Of a stretch of 64,000 bases of DNA, positions 59,962 to 64,000 are shown piece after piece. The DNA is from Spirometra erinaceieuropaei. Its lineage: Eukaryota; Platyhelminthes; Cestoda; Diphyllobothriidea; Diphyllobothriidae. A program made the position numbers and the translations under genes. The stretch covers positions 587,045 through 651,044 of the forward strand of contig CACRXP010000037.1 in the NCBI GenBank assembly GCA_902702965.1, written 5' to 3'. Positions within the stretch are counted from its first letter, which is position 1. Each line of letters begins with the position of its first letter. Below the pieces are notes generated by a model. It saw only the letters and a program-made list of their open reading frames with translations, did no database searches and had not been told where the DNA came from.

Positions 59962-60132
59962 CTGACTTGTGTGGCCCCCTAAACAGGACATGGGAATACC
60001 CTTAAACCTGATCCTTAACCTTGCCTTAACTTCGGGCCTTATCCTAATTTCACTGGAATATGGGTCAAAGACACCCGTATTGCTGCAGGCGGTTCCTGTT
60101 CTCATGTCCTGTTTAGGGTGCCATATAAGTCT
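59962..60132 (-). mobile_element. Foldback element E4 (171 bp)
   Basis: The left end (CTGACTTGTGTGGCCCCCTA, AACAGGACATGGG) matches the reverse complement of the right end (AGACTTATATGGCACCCTAA, ACAGGACATGAG). The interior has CAATACGGGTGTCTTTGACC and a TTCCAGTGAAATTAGGATAA block on the minus strand, as in E3. The telomere-like core is reduced to about 50 bp. Confidence 0.85.
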
Positions 60133-60187
60133 TACGCAGATGCCAACTCCATAAACGGGTAGCTTAAGCTTTTTTCCGTCACATTAG

Positions 60188-60420
60188 GTTCTGTACTATT
60201 AAAGCCTGGACAAGACGGCTACATTGAACTTAAGAAAACCGACAAGACCACCCGGCAAACGAGTTTACCAGGTGGGGGAGCAAGAGCCACCAACTCGAAC
60301 ACTCCCCGCATAGACTCAACCACCGCCCCTTCAGGTAATGACTCAGAACTCAAGGAGCTCTCTAGTCCGTCAGTCATCCACCAAAGATTGAGGCAGCCAA
60401 AAAAAGAGAAGAATCGATGA
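60188..60420 (+). CDS. Candidate terminal exon (hydrophilic tail)
   Basis: Acceptor TTTTTTCCGTCACATTAG opens 77 codons to TGA 60418-60420. The reading is strongly hydrophilic: YIELKKTDKTTRQTSLPGGG, then a Ser/Thr/Asn/Pro-rich stretch, then RLRQPKKEKNR. This composition suits a cytoplasmic or disordered C-terminal tail. AATAAA follows 91 bp after the stop. It enters needing two bases, while the zinc-site exon leaves two, so another exon must lie between. Assignment to the ADAM gene is inferred from strand and position. A chance frame is possible, because the opposite strand is also open. Confidence 0.35.
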
Positions 60421-60510
60421 GCACGGTGCCGACTAGCTCGACAGGCCATTTGAAGTTCTGTTCGACTTTGCACCTTAAACGTTTTCACGATACCGAAACG
60501 TCAGCAGTAT

Positions 60511-60516
60511 AATAAA
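60511..60516 (+). terminator. Possible polyadenylation signal AATAAA
   Basis: Canonical hexamer 91 bp after the stop of the candidate terminal exon. Taken alone it is weak evidence. Confidence 0.3.
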
Positions 60517-62073
60517 TCCGTTTTGGTGACCCATTCTTCTTTCTCAAAGAATGGCCCAGGTCGTGTGTGGCGCACGTGGGCGGTCTGTTCATCTCTGTCA
60601 CACGCTGTTCCCGGAGCTATCTCTACTCCCACTGACTCTTTGATTTCATTGCAATACGGTGGGTACTGGGGGAAGAGATTGGGAGCCGGCTTCATTACAA
60701 GCGGCCCTACGCGCAATTCATTTGTGCACCCTTTTCGGAACAGAGGCGGCTCTTATAGCTTGTGCCGGTCGGGTTCCTGCACGCTCCAATTTGTACTTTG
60801 TGACATTTAGAGTTCGTCTGGTGCTGGTCAACTGATATCGCGCTTTCCCTTTGAAATTGAGCCGATATTTTCGCCTTCCCCTTCGCCTATGGATATTCTT
60901 CTGCCCTATCTCAGGGTACTACTTGCTTGTTTCGTCACTACCGAATTTTCCTCCTTTTTTAATGCTCCTGACGCCGCATAGTGATTTCACCTAGCGCCCG
61001 TAAAGGTAAAGAATTTCTCACGCTAATCGTTAGCTGGGATAACAATAAAATTTTCATTTTAAGCTTCATTTGAACTGCGACATTTAGAGATTGTTTCGTT
61101 AAAAAGTTCATCCGTCTACTTAAGGGCATACTGTTTTTCCTAATAATATGTCCATTAGTACCTTTACGTTCATTTTGGATTAAGCTACCCACTCAATTCA
61201 CATGCCTTGCTAGCTGCCTACCGGGCCTTTTTCATGCAGATGGTCGGACGCACAATTTCTCGATCTTGGAGTGCTGATCATGCTCCGTAAATTGGATCTA
61301 AACTTGCAGTTGCACTATTCCCGAGTGTATGGTCAGTTGCTGAGATGACCCCAGACCTACTGAAGACAAGAAATATGTTATTTAAAATGAATGCAGTACG
61401 ATGCAGCCTGCGCCAACAAGGCCATTCCACACTGTCCGCCAGGTGAACGGACGATTATTATTATACTCCCCTCCCCCACACTTTGTGGGCAAATCACAAT
61501 TGTCTGCTATGAAAGCACATCTCTGTCCGAATAAACCTCCAACGTAGGATTTCGGGAATTATTGTCCCACTTTTTTTCAGTTAACGCTAAAAGTCCTTGC
61601 CACAACATCCCCAGTGTCCTTTTTCTGGCTCCTGGTGCATGAGGCTAGTCGCATTATTTTGGCCTCCTCTTCTGAGGACGCTGAATTTGCCGGCAAAAGT
61701 CTTGACGCCCGATGTGTCTACCGGCGTGTCTAAACTCCAGTGCTGCTGGGCTTGCTGGTAAGCAGCGACAACAGCACTGCCGCCTGTGCGTGGAACCTGT
61801 TTTTGTGTCCTCGTGCTGTCGGCATCCCGCCGACCGATTCTAGGGCCACACGAAGTGCGAACACAGCTGCCTTGTGACAAACCTCTTTCTGACTTACCGA
61901 TCCCGGTGACTGATGGAATCAATGAGATCCTGCCATTCAGAGGTCGGAGAGTAGAAGTGCCCGACATGTAGGCTGGCGTACGTTTGCACGTTGGCTTCAG
62001 CTCGCATTGACATGTGCGCGCTCAGGCTTTTAAACATAAGCGATTGCCACGTTGCATTTGTGGGAAACGTTTT
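60517..62073. other. No supported gene
   Basis: A 126-codon antisense frame at 61587-61967 is Gly/Ser/Arg-rich and unrecognised. Nothing else stands out. Confidence 0.45.
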
Positions 62074-62227
62074 NNNNNNNNNNNNNNNNNNNNNNNNNNN
62101 NNNNNNNNNNNNNNNNNNNNNNNNNNNNNNNNNNNNNNNNNNNNNNNNNNNNNNNNNNNNNNNNNNNNNNNNNNNNNNNNNNNNNNNNNNNNNNNNNNNN
62201 NNNNNNNNNNNNNNNNNNNNNNNNNNN
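62074..62227. other. Assembly gap (154 N)
   Basis: Run of N. Frames reported across it are not real. Confidence 1.
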
Positions 62228-62511
62228 CGCTCCTTCTTTGCAGGTGTGATTAACTTCTTACCAAACTGATCTGCATCTTTGGTGAAAACTTCTACTTACA
62301 CAGTCAGAGACTAGTTAGTAATGTGGGTATTTTCTCTCCTTATTAATAGCCAACAAAACCTACTCCTGAGAGATCTTCGAATATTCTTGCGAATCGGACC
62401 CCTTGGTTATGATCGTAACTATTCACACTGCAAGCATGCTGCGTTCGCTTGATGTGATTAATGGACAGATCTTACTTGAGGGGTCTGAGCTGATCGTTTG
62501 GCAATCCTTCA

Positions 62512-62769
62512 ATGATGCTAGAGTGTGCCGTATTTAACTTTGTTCCGTCCTGTCATTTCGTACTGGCTGCCCTGTTTCTTGTGATTTTCTTATTTATAAA
62601 CCGATGTTACTGTTGTTTCCTCCTCTGCAATCGCCATTTGCTCCGTTTTTCTAAGAGCAGTTCTAGCGAGACGAAATGTGGAATAGTAGGAATAACCACT
62701 CCGCTACGTTGGAAGAAATTTCAGTCGGATAGGGGACCATCCACCATACTACAGGTGGCCTCGAGCTAA
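62512..62769 (+). CDS. Unassigned ORF with one membrane-like segment
   Basis: 85 codons with a hydrophobic stretch (FVLAALFLVIFLFI), then a Cys-rich juxtamembrane run (NRCYCCFLLCNR), then a Ser/Lys-rich tail. The last codons and the stop lie inside foldback element E6. No good acceptor precedes it. It could be a membrane-anchor exon, but it is equally likely a chance frame. Confidence 0.15.
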   Translation: MMLECAVFNFVPSCHFVLAALFLVIFLFINRCYCCFLLCNRHLLRFSKSSSSETKCGIVGITTPLRWKKFQSDRGPSTILQVASS

Positions 62770-62886
62770 ATTCCAGGAGGTATCTGTTACTGTGATCTGA
62801 CTCTAATCCTAACCCAACTCTAGCCATCCTAATACTGACCCTAGCATTAACCCCCTGGAATTTAGGGCAGAGTCATCTGTAATGCG
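62746..62886. mobile_element. Foldback element E6 (about 141 bp)
   Basis: The left end TACTACAGGTGGCCTCGAGC and TAAATTCCAGGAGG matches the reverse complement of the right end (CGCATTACAGATGACTCTGC, CTAAATTCCAGGGGG). The core is CTAATCCTAACCCAACTCTA-type telomere-like sequence. Confidence 0.85.
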
Positions 62887-64000
62887 AGGGCCAATGTTCC
62901 CCCACCCAACCAAAATTTCGTCCAGATGCATTTACAAGCGACATTTCATGGCATTCTAAGATGTTTATCCAAGTTTGAGTCACGTTTGCCCACTTTGTCA
63001 ACGTGTTGGTAAAATTGGAATGTCGTCCTCTCGGATGGTAGCTTATCTAGCCATTTCCGGCCACATATTTCGGAACAGGCACTAGTGCGACAGTTAAACA
63101 GCTGCGGCCCTATTTGCGTAGTTCATGCGGTCATGTGCCGTTTAGCGTAAATTAACCTGTAGTGCTTGCGACATATCTTTCTACTTTTCCTCCATCTTAT
63201 TTAACAGTTTCACCTTATCTGTCACCACTAGGACTTCGAAAGCGATATCAGATCCAAGCCATAAACAACGTTCTAACTTATTTCGTAGCCTAGACTGCAT
63301 TTCTGATGCACACTTGTCGTTTTACTGGTCGGCCTTCCCCCCAGCGGTCAGTTAGCCGAAGGTTCTGCTTTTTGCATATATTGGTAATATTGGGAGCTGG
63401 ATAGTACGGAAACCGATGATCGATCCTACAGTTTTCGTCCTTCCATCACCTCTCTCTAGGTAAATACCAATTTTACTGATTACCCAACGGAACATGTAGC
63501 CTCCCTTTCTCCTGTTTACGCGTTTCCATTCTTGCAAGTTCCCCGCATTTCCTACCAGGTAATGGAGCTCGACCCCACGAAGACTCGAGTTCGGATCAGC
63601 GCTGAACGCATCCCTCTACAGTTATCTTTGCGCCTTGGTCGTTCTTCATCTCCTAAGTGCTGTTATTCAGTCTCCACTGACAATGGAAAATAATTAGCGC
63701 TTCCCTCTCGCTTTTCCATTGACAACTCACGCCTCTGCTATTTCTCGGGCTCGTTTTAAGATTTTTGGACATTTTTACTACTGAAGGGCCTAACAACTTT
63801 CAGTTTTAACTAGTAACTGTGTTGGTAGTAGGCGGCACTCCATTTAATCAATATAGTATGCTTTATTTTGTTTTCCTCTTCGGAATTCCACGACTCCCTA
63901 CAAAATTTGGTTGTTTTCACACGCCTGATGAACGTTTAAACTGGCAATTTGTTTTATATGGGTACCCGACAGTTATGATGCTTGTTTGCTTACCTCATAC
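62887..64000. other. No supported gene
   Basis: Only short frames and no recognised repeat. Confidence 0.5.

Overview
The window looks like gene-poor, repeat-dense DNA from a eukaryote, most likely a flatworm and probably a tapeworm of the Diphyllobothriidea type. That placement is an inference. It rests on the mix of elements recognised by protein similarity from memory: a LINE tail fused to C2H2 zinc fingers, a Penelope-like element with a GIY-YIG endonuclease, CR1-like LINE relics and tRNA-headed SINEs. It also rests on small exons spread across multi-kilobase introns. There are three N gaps (1901-2067, 47647-47738, 62074-62227). I see no operons, rRNA, intact tRNA or CRISPR.

The only cellular gene I can defend is an ADAM-type (reprolysin) zinc metalloprotease on the + strand. 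Three exons are well supported. 40266-40337 and 49420-49580 join in phase and together match the middle of the ADAM catalytic domain. 57893-58020 carries the HExxHxxGxxHD zinc-binding motif and the following Cys residues. Weaker candidate exons lie upstream: 9274-9432 (signal-peptide-like), 10299-10357, 10672-10814 and 18231-18277 form one phase-compatible chain, and 23012-23126 may follow. A hydrophilic candidate terminal exon at 60188-60420 is followed by AATAAA at 60511. If all belong together the gene spans about 51 kb. At least one catalytic-domain exon between 49.6 and 57.9 kb, the start of the catalytic domain, and most downstream domains were not found.

Layout. 1-3110: LINE 3' ORF with a zinc-finger array, a serine microsatellite, a gap, and dispersed repeat A. 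3.2-7.7 kb: CR1-like LINE relics, comprising a reverse-transcriptase piece, an ORF1 on the opposite strand, a separate 3' end and a long decayed RT. 9.3-10.8 kb: candidate first exons. 11.2-12.3 kb: Penelope-like element between inverted repeats. 15-40 kb: six copies of a long-TIR, TA-flanked MITE (family B), SINEs and a mariner relic. 40-60 kb: the supported ADAM exons, with introns full of repeat A, SINEs, repeat D and small foldback elements.

The most unusual feature is the set of foldback elements at 45970, 50960, 55652, 59962 and 62746. They have different outer ends but share a subterminal motif, and most carry interiors of degenerate TTAGGG-like sequence. A sixth, much smaller foldback at 47045 has a C/A-rich TAACCC-like core and sits inside a SINE.
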